From positions 568,825 through 632,824 of the forward strand of contig NZ_JXDL01000001.1 of NCBI RefSeq assembly GCF_001590795.1: 64,000 nucleotides of DNA, read 5' to 3'. The position numbers and the translations under genes were made by a program. Each line of letters starts with the position of its first letter. Positions within the stretch are counted from its first letter, which is position 1. Source of the stretch: Bradyrhizobium sp. AT1 (GTDB lineage: Bacteria; Pseudomonadota; Alphaproteobacteria; Rhizobiales; Xanthobacteraceae). A model generated the notes under the pieces. It saw nothing but the letters and a program-made list of their open reading frames with translations. It was not told the DNA's origin and did no database searches. Positions 1-9,040 of this stretch are shown here, piece after piece.

Positions 1-246
1 GGCGCCACGCGGGCCGACCACGGCGCCGCCGCGATGGACCACGGCACCGCCGCGCGGACCCACGACCGCACCGCTACGGCGACCGGCGGCCCGGATCTCG
101 ATGAGATCGGACGATCCAATCGCGCTTTGCTGGATTGCCGTCGGTTGAAGCGGCACCGCGGACACCGTACCGACCGGAAGAGAAACCGCGGTTGCCAGCG
201 CAAGCAGGCAACTTGGCAGCCGAAATGCGCTCATGCGTTCAGACAT
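1..246 (-). CDS. Secreted Gly/Ala/Val-rich protein, 3' end outside window
   Basis: The reading frame starts at an ATG preceded by GGGAGGAATGAGG and stays open for 82 codons to the window edge, so the C-terminus is missing. The first 30 or so residues form a signal peptide (MSERMSAFRLPSC then a hydrophobic run ending near VSA). The visible remainder becomes a repeat of GGAVV alternating with short charged or proline pieces (GPRGGAVVHRGGAVVGPRG). Small secreted proteins of this composition are common in Bradyrhizobium and have no assigned function. It lies 57 nt downstream of the HAD gene on the same strand. Confidence 0.6.
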   Translation of the reverse strand, partial: MSERMSAFRLPSCLLALATAVSLPVGTVSAVPLQPTAIQQSAIGSSDLIEIRAAGRRSGAVVGPRGGAVVHRGGAVVGPRGA

Positions 247-303
247 CCTCATTCCTCCCATTGTCTTGTTTCGTTGATGGCGTCGAACGCTGCGACGTCC
301 TTG

Positions 304-1347
304 TCATCGCGAATCCCCCGTGCTGCCACGTTCGAACGCGAATACCGTCTTCCAGTCCTTCGCCATGTCCACCACGGTCCAGCCGCGCCGAACCGCCTCG
401 TCCCAGGCCTTGTCGAGCCTCCCAATTTTCGACTGGCGGTCGTAGGCGTATTCGCGGGCAGCATCGGTGTGATGGACGATGCCGAGAAAGCGCGGGCCGC
501 GGCCGGCGGCGGTCCATTGCAGCATCTGGTGGTCGCCATCCGAATTGCCGAAGGCGAGAATAGGGCGGCGACCGATGAAGCGATTGATGCCCGACGGCTT
601 GCCGGGGCCATCGTCGATGAATTCGACTTTCGGCAGCTTCATCAGGACGGGCTTGCCATCGTCTCCGATCTTGAATTGCGTGACGCCGGACGAACCCACG
701 ACCTGCTCGGGGGGGATGCCGTAAGCTCTATCGGCCCACACCCGCATGAACTCGACGCCACCGCCGGACACGATGAACGTCTTGAAGCCATTGGTACGCA
801 GGTAAGCGAGCAACTCCACCATCGGCTGATAGATGAGTTCGTTGTAGGGGCGATTGAAGCGTGGGTGCCGGGCGTGGGCGAGCCAGTCAGCGACGGATTG
901 CGCGTAGACGTCCGTCGCCATGCCGCTATGAGCGGCGGCGATTAGCGTCAGCAAACCCTTCTCGCCCTGTGTCGCCAAGCCCGCCCTGTCGCCAGCAAGG
1001 AACGCCTTGAACGGCTGTTGCTGTCTCCATTCGGGATGCTGCGGCGCCATCGCCTTGACCTGGTCGAGGGCAAACGCCGCCTGGAAATAGACCGGCTGCT
1101 CGCACCACAGCGTGCCGTCGTTGTCGAACACGGCGATGCGTTCGGCGGGCGGGACGAACTCCGGCCCTCTGTCTTTGATCACTGCCGCGACGAAGCCCGT
1201 GATCGCCGTCTTCGCCGCACCATCTTTCCAGGATGGCAGCGGATCGGACTGGCCATGGGTGGTCCGGCTCATTGCTCCGCAAAGCGATCCGGCCAGGAGC
1301 AAGATCAGCGCAAAACGGTGGAAGAGCCGATACATTTCCTTTCGCAC
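304..1347 (-). CDS. Secreted HAD-superfamily phosphatase
   Basis: This 347-residue protein has a signal peptide (residues 5-30, hydrophobic LILLLAGSLCGAM) followed by a haloacid dehalogenase fold. Motif I is FDNDGTLW at 74-81, whose two Asp residues are the nucleophile and the acid/base. Motif II is SGGG at 194-197 and motif IV is GNSDGD at 267-272. The family hydrolyses phosphate esters; the substrate cannot be told from sequence. The signal peptide places it in the periplasm. It follows the sulfatase by 89 nt on the same strand, so it is probably the third gene of that transcript. ATG codons at codons 1 and 5 are both usable. Confidence 0.8.
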   Translation of the reverse strand: MRKEMYRLFHRFALILLLAGSLCGAMSRTTHGQSDPLPSWKDGAAKTAITGFVAAVIKDRGPEFVPPAERIAVFDNDGTLWCEQPVYFQAAFALDQVKAMAPQHPEWRQQQPFKAFLAGDRAGLATQGEKGLLTLIAAAHSGMATDVYAQSVADWLAHARHPRFNRPYNELIYQPMVELLAYLRTNGFKTFIVSGGGVEFMRVWADRAYGIPPEQVVGSSGVTQFKIGDDGKPVLMKLPKVEFIDDGPGKPSGINRFIGRRPILAFGNSDGDHQMLQWTAAGRGPRFLGIVHHTDAAREYAYDRQSKIGRLDKAWDEAVRRGWTVVDMAKDWKTVFAFERGSTGDSR

Positions 1348-1436
1348 CCCGAACTCGGCTTTTCAGATGACGGTGCCGGCAACTCACCAAGGCGAAACGT
1401 CAGCCGGCCCAGTGCCGGCTGGCGGCGGCATTGGAG

Positions 1437-3125
1437 CTATTTCTCGATACCGCGATCCCTGAAGGCCTTGTCGATCGCCTTGTTGACCTCCTTGCGAACG
1501 CCCTCGACGTTGAAGCTGGCTGGGCGTTGGCTCGGCGGATACTCGGCGAACGTCTGCAGAAAGGCGGCAGCCTTCAGCTGTCCCTTCACCATCATGTAGT
1601 CGTTCTTGGCGAGGAAATCGTAATATTGGTCCGAGACGATGTCCGCGCGCTCATACGGATCCATCCGGAGATTGAATATTTTCGGCACACGCAGGGTCGT
1701 GAAGGGATTGGCCCAAACCTGCAGACCGCCTGGCCTGCGCTGCTCGGCGAAGACGATTTTCCAATCGTCGTAGCGCATGGCCACCAGATCGCCGTCGTCG
1801 TTGAAGTAGTAAAACTCGGAGCGTGCGCTCTTAGGCGATTTTCCGGTCAGATAGTCCAATTGGTTGTAGCCGTCGAGATGGTTCCTGAAAGTGGTCGGAT
1901 TGGTGGCTGGCTGCCAGCCCTTGAGCAGCCGTTCCTTGACATCGGTATCGCCGGCGGCGGCCAGGAGCGTCGGGAACCAATCGAGACCGGAGAAGATCTG
2001 GTTTGAAACTTCACCTGCCTTGATTTTCCCCGGCCAACGCACCATCGCGGGTACACGGAAGGCGCCTTCCCAATTGGTGTCTTTTTCGCTGCGAAACGGC
2101 GTCGTGGCGGCATCCGGCCACGACCATTGATTGGGACCATTGTCGGTGGTGTAGACGACGATGGTGTTGTCGGCGATGCCTAGCTCGTCGAGCGCTGTCA
2201 GGAGCTTGCCGACATCTCCGTCATGTTCCAGCATGCCATCGGCGTATTCGTTGCCCACCATGCCGCTTTGTCCACGCATCGCCTCGCGCACATGTGTGAA
2301 GGCATGCATACGCGTCGCGTTCATCCAGGTGAAGAAGGGCTTGTTGGCCTGCACCTGCCGTCTCATGAAATCGATCGCAGCGGCCGTGGTCTCGTCGTCG
2401 ATCGTCTCCATCCGCTTCCTGTTCAGCGGGCCGGTGTCCTCAATCTTGCCGCCGGCAACGCTACGGATGACGCCGCGTGGGTGATAGGCCTTGAGAAAGG
2501 CCTGATCGTCCTTCGGCCAATAAGGTTGCTCCGGCTCTTCCTCGGCGTTGAGATGATACAGATTGCCGAAGAACTCATCGAAACCATGACTGGTCGGCAG
2601 ATACTCGTCGAGATCGCCGAGGTGGTTCTTGCCGAACTGTCCCGTCGCATAACCCAGCGGCTTGAGCGCTTCGGCGATGGTGATGTCTACCTTTTGGAGG
2701 CCAACGGGAGCGCCGGGCGCGCCGACCTTGGAAAGACCAGTGCGCAAGCAGGACTGACCGGTGATGAACGTCGATCGGCCCGCGGTGCAGCTGTTCTCGG
2801 CATAATAGTCCGTAAACATCATGCCTTCCCGGGCGATACGATCGATGTTCGGTGTCTTGTACCCCACCACGCCGAACGAATAGGCGCTGATGTTTGTCTG
2901 CCCGATGTCATCGCCGAAGATGACAAGGATGTTCGGCTTGCGGCCTGAGGGCGTCGAGCTTGCGGGAGGTGCAGGCGCAGCTTTCTGGGCTTGAGCGATA
3001 GCTTCGAAGGTGAACGTCGCCGCAGCGACAATGGATGACGTACCCAATAGGAGATTTCTGCGATTGATCGACCTATCTGTCCGCGACCGGTTGTTGTTGT
3101 TGTTGTTCTCAAGCTCGCTACTCAT
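1437..3125 (-). CDS. Tat-exported type I sulfatase
   Basis: This 562-residue arylsulfatase-family protein should hydrolyse a sulfate ester in the periplasm. A twin-arginine signal (NRRNLLLG at 21-28 followed by a hydrophobic stretch) sits behind a run of six or more Asn. The metal-binding GDD is at 71-73. The modification site is NSCTAGR with Cys113, the residue that is oxidised to formylglycine in Cys-type sulfatases. The start was chosen at the ATG overlapping the last 8 nt of the upstream gene, because residues from a longer frame are only a shadow of that gene. The upstream gene encodes the formylglycine-generating enzyme, so substrate and activator are translationally coupled. The organic substrate is unknown. 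Confidence 0.88.
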   Translation of the reverse strand: MSSELENNNNNNRSRTDRSINRRNLLLGTSSIVAAATFTFEAIAQAQKAAPAPPASSTPSGRKPNILVIFGDDIGQTNISAYSFGVVGYKTPNIDRIAREGMMFTDYYAENSCTAGRSTFITGQSCLRTGLSKVGAPGAPVGLQKVDITIAEALKPLGYATGQFGKNHLGDLDEYLPTSHGFDEFFGNLYHLNAEEEPEQPYWPKDDQAFLKAYHPRGVIRSVAGGKIEDTGPLNRKRMETIDDETTAAAIDFMRRQVQANKPFFTWMNATRMHAFTHVREAMRGQSGMVGNEYADGMLEHDGDVGKLLTALDELGIADNTIVVYTTDNGPNQWSWPDAATTPFRSEKDTNWEGAFRVPAMVRWPGKIKAGEVSNQIFSGLDWFPTLLAAAGDTDVKERLLKGWQPATNPTTFRNHLDGYNQLDYLTGKSPKSARSEFYYFNDDGDLVAMRYDDWKIVFAEQRRPGGLQVWANPFTTLRVPKIFNLRMDPYERADIVSDQYYDFLAKNDYMMVKGQLKAAAFLQTFAEYPPSQRPASFNVEGVRKEVNKAIDKAFRDRGIEK

Positions 3126-4149
3126 TCCATGCTCCCTGGATTCCTGGACGTCTTTCTTGTCGAGCTTTGGTTGGAAGGGATGACCGCACCACGCAGCGGA
3201 ATCCGACATGGCTGGTCGAGGTATCGACCGGCTCGGCGTGCCGCGCGGCCGGGCGATAGCGGCGGCAATAGTTCGGCGCGCAGAGGTGCGAGCCGCCCTT
3301 GAGGACCTTGCGGGGAATCCGGATGTCGGGCAGGGCAGGGTCGTAGCTTGTGCTCTCGCGTCCGCCACGAGGGTTCTTCGGAATGCAGCAGGGCTTGGCC
3401 GCCTCGGCCGCGTGTTTGGCCGACCACCAGTCGGCCGTCCACTCCCAGACATTGCCGATCATGTCATGGATGCCGTAGCCGTTCGGCGGGAAGGCCATGA
3501 CCGGCGAGGTGCGCTCGTACCCATCCTCGCCGAGATTCTGGACCGGAAAGCTTCCCTGCCAGATATTGGCCATGTGCCTGCCGCCCGGCATCAGCACGTC
3601 TCCCCAGGCGTATTCCTCTGCCTCGAGGCCGCCGCGCGCCGCAAACTCCCATTCCGCTTCCGTCGGCAAGTCCTTGCCGGCCCAGCGTGCATACGCCGTC
3701 GCATCGCTAAAGGAGACATGGACGACGGGATGATCGTCGAGGTCCTTGATGTTGCTGCCGGGGCCGTAGGGATGGCGCCAGTTGGCGCCGCGCATGAAAG
3801 TCCACCACTGGCTCCAGTCGGCGAGATCGGTGATGCGGGGCAGCGGCAAGAACACCAGCGATCCTGCGTAAAGCATCTCCTTCAGCGCGCCGGGATAGTC
3901 CTTGGGATCGGGAACGACCTGTGCCTCGGTCACATGACCGGTCGCGTTGACGAACTGCTTGAACTGCCGGTTGGTGACGGGCGTGCGGTCGATCCAAAAG
4001 CTGTCGACAGCGACGCGATGACTCGGCGCCTCCTCGGGATAATGATGGTCGGAGCCCATGCGAAAGGTTCCGCCGGGAATGAAGACCATTTCTCCGGTTC
4101 TTGAGTCATCCGGCAACCACTCGCAGTGATCCAAATCCGCCCGCAGCAT
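3118..4149 (-). CDS. Formylglycine-generating enzyme (sulfatase activator)
   Basis: This 343-residue SUMF1/FGE-family protein converts the active-site Cys of a sulfatase into formylglycine. It shows MVFIPGGTFRMGS near the N-terminus, LPTEAEWEFAARGG and GNVWEWTADWW in the middle, and the C-terminal GGSHLCAPNYCRRYRPAAR. The two Cys of that last motif match the copper-binding pair of aerobic FGEs. The start at 4149 has GGAG eight bases upstream; the frame is open further to 4383, with an alternative ATG at 4233. It has no signal peptide in the chosen form, so it should act in the cytoplasm before Tat export of its substrate. Its stop overlaps the sulfatase start. Confidence 0.87.
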   Translation of the reverse strand: MLRADLDHCEWLPDDSRTGEMVFIPGGTFRMGSDHHYPEEAPSHRVAVDSFWIDRTPVTNRQFKQFVNATGHVTEAQVVPDPKDYPGALKEMLYAGSLVFLPLPRITDLADWSQWWTFMRGANWRHPYGPGSNIKDLDDHPVVHVSFSDATAYARWAGKDLPTEAEWEFAARGGLEAEEYAWGDVLMPGGRHMANIWQGSFPVQNLGEDGYERTSPVMAFPPNGYGIHDMIGNVWEWTADWWSAKHAAEAAKPCCIPKNPRGGRESTSYDPALPDIRIPRKVLKGGSHLCAPNYCRRYRPAARHAEPVDTSTSHVGFRCVVRSSLPTKARQERRPGIQGAWNE

Positions 4150-4648
4150 GGTTGAAACTCCGATACTCGCGATTCCGCCTGACGTTACGGCGAAGACTTT
4201 GGCAGCAGCTGGCGACGGCCTGTTTCGCGGCATGTTGGACGCATGTCCGGTCCCCTTTTTGGCGCTCGGAGCAGAGCACGACGCTTCATTTGTCAGCGTC
4301 TCTTCCCTTTCACGCGCGTGTTGGTGCGCGCGGCAAATCCCTGCCGTGTGCTCTCTGCCAATCCGCAGAGCGCTTTCAATCAATCGCGCTGAAGTTGAAA
4401 AGGTATCGGAAGATTTGCCGGCTGTGATGTGCAGTTTGTGCCAATACGCAGGGGCAGTGGGCGAGACCGAACTGCCCCATCGCCAAAAACCACTGACTTG
4501 CGGTGCAATGCAGTGAATTTTGCCTACCTGATTTCGGTAGTGTTTGCCTCAAAACGCGTAGTCAGCTTGTCGCACCCACCTCGCGTTGTGGTGGTATTTC
4601 GCTGCCGCTTGCCGCAGAATTGTCGAGCTTCAGTAACAGGGTACAGCC
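4150..4648. promoter_or_regulatory. Divergent intergenic region between FGE and AraC regulator
   Basis: About 500 bases separate the leftward sulfatase block from the rightward AraC gene. I see no credible gene. There is a perfect 8-bp inverted repeat, GGGGCAGT (4451-4458) with ACTGCCCC (4471-4478), and an AT-richer stretch around 4510-4560. The layout suggests that promoters for both directions and the AraC binding sites lie here, but no site can be assigned from the sequence alone. Confidence 0.4.
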
Positions 4649-5635
4649 ATGGGGCAATTCCTTCTGGTTGATTCGCGCAAGCTGGACGGTTTCGAAGGAC
4701 TTCACCAGGCCGTCCACGGCTCGCATGTAGATGTGATGCAACTCGGCCGAGGTCGGTTGCGCGGGACGTTATCCCATGTCGGCATCGGCGATTTCTCGCT
4801 CAGCCTCGGCGCCTTCAATGTCGGCATGCGCACGCAGCGCGTCGCCACCGACGACAAGCTGATCATCGGGATGCTGCTCGCTGCCGAAGAACGCGTCGCC
4901 CATTGGTCGTTTGACATGCAGCTCAACGATGTACTTGTGATCCCACCGCTTCTTGAGCACGACGGTGTTTTTCACGGCGCCTCCGCTTACGCCGCCATGC
5001 GCTTCGACCTCAACGAAGTCGCGACGCTGTTCGGGGGTGAAGCACGGCTGAGAGATCCCGACACTTGGCGCAGCCGCGGTCATTTCCGCGCGGACCCGGA
5101 GACCGGCGCGATCGCCTCGCGCCGCCTGGTCCGGCTCATGTCGCACCTGCGCGACAATAAATGTGGACTGACGCCGTCAACCGCTGATTTCTGGAAACGA
5201 TCGATCGTCGAATGCATGGCGGCCAACATCCTGTCGTCACTGCCACCCGACGATGGTGGCTGGCTGCCCTCGGCAAGAAGGCTGATCCGGCGTGTTGAGG
5301 AGTATGTCGAGGAGGCCGGCACGCGACCTGTGCATGTGTCGGAGATTTGCGCGGCCCTGAGCGTGTCGCGTCGCACCTTGCATCGCGCCTTTCAAGAGGT
5401 GTTCGGTCTCGGCCCGGTCGGTTTCCTGCGACATAAGCGGCTATGCGCCGTTCATTCGATCTTGCACAAGAGCCTTCCTGGCTCGACGACCGTGGCGGCC
5501 GTCGCCATGCAGCAGGGCTTCTATGAGCTCGGACGGTTCTCGCAATACTACCATGCGATGTTTGGGGAGCGTCCGTCGCAGACGCTCGGAGTTGCGACAC
5601 TCCGAGCAGCTGCAGACGACCTAGCTAGAGCCTAG
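4649..5635 (+). CDS. AraC-family transcriptional regulator
   Basis: This 328-residue protein has an N-terminal AraC_binding_2-like sensor region and a C-terminal double helix-turn-helix. The first helix-turn-helix reads VSEICAALSVSRRTLHRAF; the second is in VAAVAMQQGFYELGRFSQYY and leads into MFGERPSQTL, a typical AraC tail. It is transcribed away from the sulfatase block and is the only regulator beside it, so control of the sulfatase genes is a reasonable inference. The inducer is unknown. The start at 4649 has only a weak ribosome-binding site. Confidence 0.85.
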   Translation: MGQFLLVDSRKLDGFEGLHQAVHGSHVDVMQLGRGRLRGTLSHVGIGDFSLSLGAFNVGMRTQRVATDDKLIIGMLLAAEERVAHWSFDMQLNDVLVIPPLLEHDGVFHGASAYAAMRFDLNEVATLFGGEARLRDPDTWRSRGHFRADPETGAIASRRLVRLMSHLRDNKCGLTPSTADFWKRSIVECMAANILSSLPPDDGGWLPSARRLIRRVEEYVEEAGTRPVHVSEICAALSVSRRTLHRAFQEVFGLGPVGFLRHKRLCAVHSILHKSLPGSTTVAAVAMQQGFYELGRFSQYYHAMFGERPSQTLGVATLRAAADDLARA

Positions 5636-5733
5636 CACTTTCGGTTGCCAACGACGCGATGAGGACAGGAGGCCACTGTCTTTTCGGACGTTTCAAACGG
5701 CGAATCAAAATTGGCGTGAAAACAACGCTTTAG

Positions 5734-5764
5734 CTACTGTGCATGGGGTTGTTTTCGCGTTTTT
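5734..5764. repeat. 31-nt intergenic repeat, copy 1
   Basis: The 31 bases here are the exact reverse complement of 26274-26304. The core reads CCCCATGCACAGTAG with an A-rich flank on one side. Both copies sit just past the stop codons of converging genes. I see no promoter, terminator or reading frame in the element. Confidence 0.75.
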
Positions 5765-5779
5765 GAATCGAGCGGCGCC

Positions 5780-6856
5780 TCAGGCCCCGCAGATGATCAC
5801 GCCGTACCAGCCGAGCCCCCGATAGGTCTCGTAGCCCGGCGTCGCATGGAAGGCGACCAGCGAGCCGTTGCGGTCGTGGTAGACGCCGGAGCGCTGGCCG
5901 TTCAGGGAGATCGAGATGCGCTCGCTGAGGATGCCCTGGCCGTCGGACGCCGCGATGACGCGCAGATTCGAATCGACCAGCAGCACGCGGGCCTTGTCGT
6001 TGTCGCCGACGCGGACGCCCTGCACGATGGCGCGGGCCTGCGGTTCCCAGTCGAAATGGATGGCGAGCACGCCGATCGGGGCGCCGTTCGCCTGGCCGCC
6101 GGCGCGGACGCTGGCGCAATAGGTCGCGACCTGCGCGTTGCCGAGCAGCGGCTGGTTCTCGACGTCGCCGGCGACATAGTCGTCACCGGAGCGCAGGCCC
6201 TTCGCCTCGCGAAACCATTTGGTGTGGGCAACGTTCTGGCCGACGGCGCGGAAGCGGTCGGCCCGGCCGTTGGCGATGACGTTGCCGTCGAGGTCGCAGA
6301 GCCAGAGGTCGAGATAGACGGTGTAGGCCCCGAGGATCACGCCGAGGCGCTGCGAGGCGTGCGAGACGGAAGCTGTGCTGGGTGAGGCGGCGCAATCGAC
6401 CACGGCGGAATCGGTCGCCCACCAGCGCACGTCGCAGGTGCGTTCATAAAGGTTGCGGTCGATCAGCTCGATCGCGTTCAGCGACAGATCCATCATGCGC
6501 TCGCCGCGGGAACGCTGGCTCATGCGCTCGATCGAGGAGACGAGGTCGCCCGTCCGTTTCGTCAGCTGTGTCTCGAGCTCGCGGGCGATGGTCTCGACCT
6601 GCTGACCGACGCCGCGCACCTCCTGCGCCACCACGGCAAAGCCCGCGCCTTGCGCGCCGGCGCGCGAGCTCTCGATCAGCGCGTTCAGCGCCAGCATCTT
6701 CATCTGGTTGGTGATCTGCTGGATCGACTTGGTCTTGTCGACCGCGATCTGGTTGACCTCCGCGGTCAGGCGGTTGATCAGCACGGAGATGTCGGAATCA
6801 TCGTCAGCGGGTTCGGTGGCGATTGGCTTGGCTTTCAGACCCAGCGCAGCAGACAT
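5780..6856 (-). CDS. Soluble chemoreceptor-like signalling protein with Cache-type sensor
   Basis: This 358-residue protein starts with part of a methyl-accepting chemotaxis signalling domain: the hairpin-tip sequence ALNALIESSRAGAQGAGFAV followed by VAQEVRGVGQQ. It continues into a region resembling a Cache/PAS-like ligand sensor (YTVYLDLWLCDLDGNVIANG, then FDWEPQARAIVQGV and the C-terminal GLGWYGVIICGA). No membrane segment or signal peptide is visible, so it should be cytoplasmic. The order is reversed relative to a classical receptor: signalling tip first, sensor last. The start at 6856 has AAGGGAAA upstream. The partner kinase and ligand are unknown; no che genes are in the window. Confidence 0.7.
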   Translation of the reverse strand: MSAALGLKAKPIATEPADDDSDISVLINRLTAEVNQIAVDKTKSIQQITNQMKMLALNALIESSRAGAQGAGFAVVAQEVRGVGQQVETIARELETQLTKRTGDLVSSIERMSQRSRGERMMDLSLNAIELIDRNLYERTCDVRWWATDSAVVDCAASPSTASVSHASQRLGVILGAYTVYLDLWLCDLDGNVIANGRADRFRAVGQNVAHTKWFREAKGLRSGDDYVAGDVENQPLLGNAQVATYCASVRAGGQANGAPIGVLAIHFDWEPQARAIVQGVRVGDNDKARVLLVDSNLRVIAASDGQGILSERISISLNGQRSGVYHDRNGSLVAFHATPGYETYRGLGWYGVIICGA

Positions 6857-7134
6857 CGGGGATTTCCCTTGGCAATGAGGTCTGATCTGCAACGAACCCG
6901 GAACGACAAATTACAGATCGAATACAACTCTTTTTCGAAGATTCCGCCTAACGCCTGCTTAATTTGCTGTTTTGCGGACTGCCCAAATGATAGTCACTCG
7001 GCGCAGCAAATCGGCAATCCACCGCTTTGTGCGGCGCGGAGATTGCAAATCCCTGGCGATTCCGGGTCAATCGTCCCGCAAGCCGGACCGACGCGAGATC
7101 GTCGGCTGCGGGTTCCTCAAACCAGCTGCGACTC

Positions 7135-8976
7135 ATGACGCCGCCTGCCACCGCCTTACCCGTCGAAGCGCCGCAGGCGTTCCTGGGGGTCGCGCGCTCG
7201 CTTACCGACAAGCTCTGGCGCGACCGGCTGGATGCGCGCGGGGCGGCCAAGGCGCTTGCCATCGTGCAACGGCACCAGCTGCCGGAGCTGCTGGCGCGCG
7301 TGCTAGCGGGCCGCGGTGTCGATATCGACGGGGTCGAGGACTTCCTCGATCCGACCATCCGCAAGCTGCTGCCGGACCCGTTCACGGTGACGGAAATGGA
7401 GGCCGCCGCCAAGCGGATCGCGGATGCCGCCGTGAAGGGCGAGACGGTCGCGATCTTCGGCGACTACGATGTCGACGGCGCGACCTCTGCGGCGCTGCTG
7501 GCCTGGCACCTGCGCCATTGCGGGCTCGATCCGCTGATCCACATTCCCGATCGCATCTTCGAGGGCTATGGCCCGAACGTCGAAGCGGTTCGCGGGCTCG
7601 CGGCCAAGGGTGCCACGCTGCTCGTCACCGTCGATTGCGGTACCACCAGCATCGAGCCGCTGGCTGAAGCGAAACGGCTCGGCATGTCCGTGGTCGTGAT
7701 CGACCATCACCAGGCCGGCACGGAACTGCCGGAGGTCGACGCGCTGGTCAATCCGAACCGGCTCGACGATCTCTCCGGGCTCGGCCATCTCGCCGCCGTC
7801 GGCCTCGTGCTGGTGACGCTGGTGGCGGTCAATCGCGAGCTGCGCCAGCGCGGTTTCTGGAGCGCGGAGATGCCCGAGCCGGATCTGCTCGGCATGCTGC
7901 ACCACGTTGCGCTCGGGACGGTTGCCGACGTGGCGCCCCTGATCGGTCTCAACCGCGCTTTCGTCGCCAAAGGGCTGATCGCGATGCGCCGGCGCGACCA
8001 TGTCGGCCATACCGCGCTGATGGACGTGGCGCGGCTCAACGGGCCGCCCGAGGCCTGGCATCTCGGCTTCATGCTGGGGCCGCGCATCAATGCCGGCGGC
8101 CGCATCGGCCGCGCCGATCTCGGCGTGCGGCTGCTGCTCGAAGGCGACAGCGTCGAGGCCGCGCGGATCGCCGCCGAGCTCGACCGCCTCAATGGCGAGC
8201 GCCGCGTCATCGAGCAGGCCGCCGAAGCCCAGGCCGAAGCCGAGGCGCTGGCCTCGATCGGGCTGGAGGACAAGCTCGGCGTCATCGTCACGGCGTCCGA
8301 AGGCTGGCACCCCGGCGTCGTCGGCCTCGTTGCCTCCCGGCTGAAGGAAAAGTTTTCGCGGCCGGCTTTCGCCATTGCGCTGGAGCCCGGCGGCATCGGC
8401 ACCGGCTCGGGCCGCTCGATCGCCGGCGTCGATATCGGCAAGGCGGTGCGGCAGGCGGTCACCGACGGCATCTTGCTCAAGGGCGGCGGGCACGCGATGG
8501 CCGCCGGCGTGACGCTGCGGAAGGAGAAGCTCGCCGAATTCCGCGCCTATCTCGAGAACGCGCTGGCGCAGGACGTCGCCGAGGCGCGCCACGTCAACGA
8601 GCTCTATATCGACGGCGCGGTCTCCGCGCGCGCCGTGACGACGGAGCTTGCGACGACGCTCAACCGCGCCGGTCCCTTCGGCAGCGGCAACCCGGAGCCC
8701 GTGCTGGCGCTGCCGGCACATCAGCTCGTTTTTGCCGACGAGGTCGGCCAGGCGCATTTGCGTCTGCGCTTCAAGTCGGGTGACGGCGCCATAGTCAACG
8801 GCATCGCGTTCCGCTCGGTCGGGCAGAAGCTCGGCAATGCACTCCTGGCCAATCGCGGCCAGCAGCTGCATGTGGCCGGCTCGCTCTCGGTCGATCGCTA
8901 CCAGGGCGCCGAACGCGTGCAATTCCGCGTCGTCGACGTCGCGCTACCGGACCAGGGGCCGTCCGTGATCAGATAA
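7135..8976 (+). CDS. recJ: Single-stranded-DNA-specific exonuclease RecJ
   Basis: This 613-residue 5'-3' single-stranded DNA exonuclease acts in recombination and mismatch repair. The DHH phosphoesterase signature is intact: FGDYDVDGATS (metal-binding Asp residues), VTVDCGTTS and VVIDHHQAG. The DHHA1 domain follows with GPRINAGGRIGRAD and KGGGHAMAAG, and an OB-fold-like tail ends the protein. The length is usual for the family. The start was set at 7135; an extension to 7027 lacks conserved sequence. It is a single gene, 64 nt ahead of an unrelated dehydrogenase. Confidence 0.95.
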   Translation: MTPPATALPVEAPQAFLGVARSLTDKLWRDRLDARGAAKALAIVQRHQLPELLARVLAGRGVDIDGVEDFLDPTIRKLLPDPFTVTEMEAAAKRIADAAVKGETVAIFGDYDVDGATSAALLAWHLRHCGLDPLIHIPDRIFEGYGPNVEAVRGLAAKGATLLVTVDCGTTSIEPLAEAKRLGMSVVVIDHHQAGTELPEVDALVNPNRLDDLSGLGHLAAVGLVLVTLVAVNRELRQRGFWSAEMPEPDLLGMLHHVALGTVADVAPLIGLNRAFVAKGLIAMRRRDHVGHTALMDVARLNGPPEAWHLGFMLGPRINAGGRIGRADLGVRLLLEGDSVEAARIAAELDRLNGERRVIEQAAEAQAEAEALASIGLEDKLGVIVTASEGWHPGVVGLVASRLKEKFSRPAFAIALEPGGIGTGSGRSIAGVDIGKAVRQAVTDGILLKGGGHAMAAGVTLRKEKLAEFRAYLENALAQDVAEARHVNELYIDGAVSARAVTTELATTLNRAGPFGSGNPEPVLALPAHQLVFADEVGQAHLRLRFKSGDGAIVNGIAFRSVGQKLGNALLANRGQQLHVAGSLSVDRYQGAERVQFRVVDVALPDQGPSVIR

Positions 8977-9040
8977 CGCAAGATCCGGCGAGATCATCCG
9001 TCAAGAATGGGTCGCTCAAACAACAAGAATGGGAGTGAAC

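Noticed and set aside
34..945. Rightward frame of about 300 codons opposite the HAD phosphatase gene
   Set aside because: It is antisense to a gene with clear HAD motifs and has no family features; high-GC DNA gives long empty frames on the opposite strand.
7303..8922. Leftward 539-codon frame inside recJ
   Set aside because: It is the complement of recJ, with Asp/Arg/His-rich composition typical of an antisense frame.
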